Source of the DNA: Bacillota bacterium
GTDB taxonomy: Bacteria > Bacillota > Bacilli > Alicyclobacillales > SLC66
Length of the DNA stretch: 5,783 nucleotides
NCBI GenBank assembly: GCA_021820825.1
Contig: JAKADD010000182.1
Span: forward strand, 1-5,783
Reading direction: 5' to 3'
The notes below the pieces were generated by a model that did no database searches, had not been told where the DNA came from, and saw nothing but the letters and a program-made list of their open reading frames with translations. This document shows positions 5,542 to 5,783 of the stretch, one piece after another. Position 1 is the stretch's first letter. Every line of letters begins with the position of its first letter. Position numbers and translations under genes: made by a program.

Positions 5542-5780
5542 CGAAAGGCTCCTGCCGTGTACACGTGGAGAAAGGCACGGCGGGAAATCTTATCGGGACC
5601 GGGTAACACCCGGGAAGATGGAAACACGGAACAGACATAGGAAAGGGCAACTTTTCCGTCCTCTGGTCCGGCTCATCTTCGGTGGTGCGAGAGCAGCCTC
5701 CAAGCGGATGAATCCTGCAAGACCGCGGGCTCGAAAGAGTCGAAAAAACCTATGAGAGATTATAGCAGGTTTTTTGAACC
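5487..5780 (+). ncRNA. Candidate omega RNA (TnpB guide scaffold) at the element's right end
   Basis: In IS605-type elements a guide RNA scaffold is made from the tnpB 3' end and the right terminal sequence. This stretch fits by position and by dense folding potential. Helices visible by eye are AGGAG 5487-5491 with CTCCT 5549-5553; TTTCGT 5501-5506 with ACGAAA 5541-5546, enclosing GTTG/CAAC at 5508-5518; CCTGCCGTG 5551-5559 with CACGGCGGG 5576-5584 (9 bp, one G-T); CCGGGT 5599-5604 with ACCCGG 5608-5613; GGAAAGG 5640-5646 with CTTTTCC 5651-5657 around a GCAA tetraloop; and GGCTC 5728-5732 with GAGTC 5737-5741 around a GAAA tetraloop. The first and third overlap by three bases, so they may be alternatives. 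The start and end are estimates. A 96-codon frame across it is very basic and looks like a translated structured RNA. Confidence 0.5.
5743..5775. repeat. Right terminal hairpin of the element (or bidirectional terminator)
   Basis: AAAAAACCT (5743-5751) and AGGTTTTTT (5767-5775) form a perfect 9-bp stem around a 15-nt AT-rich loop. Inside it, CTAT and ATAG offer an alternative inner pairing with a bulge. Its position at the end of the structured RNA region suits the right-end hairpin recognised by TnpA. A-run and T-run flanks also suit an intrinsic terminator working in either direction; the two roles are not exclusive. Confidence 0.55.
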
Positions 5781-5783
5781 AGG

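Larger units (their letters stand above)
4522..5775. mobile_element. IS200/IS605-family element, internally deleted
   Basis: The region contains an intact-looking minus-strand tnpA, a divergent plus-strand tnpB remnant and a structured RNA-like 3' part. It is bounded by two hairpins (4522-4545 and 5743-5775). Elements of this family move as single strands, have hairpins rather than inverted repeats near their ends, and make no target duplication, so the exact tips cannot be read from one copy. The outer tips probably lie a few to about 20 bases beyond the hairpins, and the right one may fall at the window edge. An alternative is a solo IS200-like tnpA unit next to an older, independent tnpB relic. 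I could not find a convincing second hairpin between 4970 and 5156, which favours one composite element. Confidence 0.6.

Noticed and set aside
5551..5657. CRISPR-like or group II intron-like repeat region
   Set aside because: The repeats are inverted, different from each other and not regularly spaced, and I see no intron-typical ends or reverse transcriptase.
5465..5755. 96-codon basic open frame at the right end
   Set aside because: Very Arg/Lys-rich translation without a ribosome binding site, lying over many inverted repeats; better explained as a structured RNA read as protein.

Overview
The window looks like a chromosomal segment from a moderately GC-rich Firmicute (Bacillota). The evidence is a RecD2-type helicase (no RecBC), PhoP/PhoR-type two-component proteins, PhoU, AGGAGG-like Shine-Dalgarno sites and frequent GTG/TTG starts. 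Alicyclobacillaceae or a near relative is a reasonable guess from the overall look, but nothing here proves the genus.

Positions 1-4398 hold four genes, all on the minus strand and tightly packed. In transcription order they are phoU (4398-3739), recD2 (3736-1475), a PhoP/PhoB-type response regulator (1465-767) and its PhoR-type sensor kinase (760 to beyond position 1). Gaps are 2, 9 and 6 nt, so they almost certainly form one transcript. PhoU and PhoP/PhoR are parts of the phosphate-sensing circuit. The DNA helicase recD2 sits between them, which is an unusual arrangement. Upstream of phoU lies a plausible -10 element preceded by three TTAACA-like hexamers at exact 11-bp intervals, a candidate Pho box through which the operon could control itself.

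Positions about 4522-5775 look like an IS200/IS605-family insertion. It has a bulged subterminal hairpin (4522-4545), a full-length single-strand HUH transposase gene tnpA on the minus strand, and a divergent plus-strand remnant of tnpB reduced to about its last 94 codons. A strongly folded non-coding stretch follows, with GNRA tetraloops, and is a candidate omega RNA (TnpB guide scaffold). A second terminal hairpin lies at 5743-5775. The tnpA promoter is placed so that transcription would begin at the start codon, giving a leaderless message.

Between tnpA and the tnpB remnant, a well-placed ribosome binding site leads into a short reading frame. Its first 35 or so residues resemble the N-terminus of a CopG/BrnA-type antitoxin, and it then runs out of frame into tnpB. 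The element therefore appears to be an internally deleted derivative that keeps tnpA, the RNA-like end and both hairpins but has lost the body of TnpB. The right end of the element lies at or very close to the window edge.
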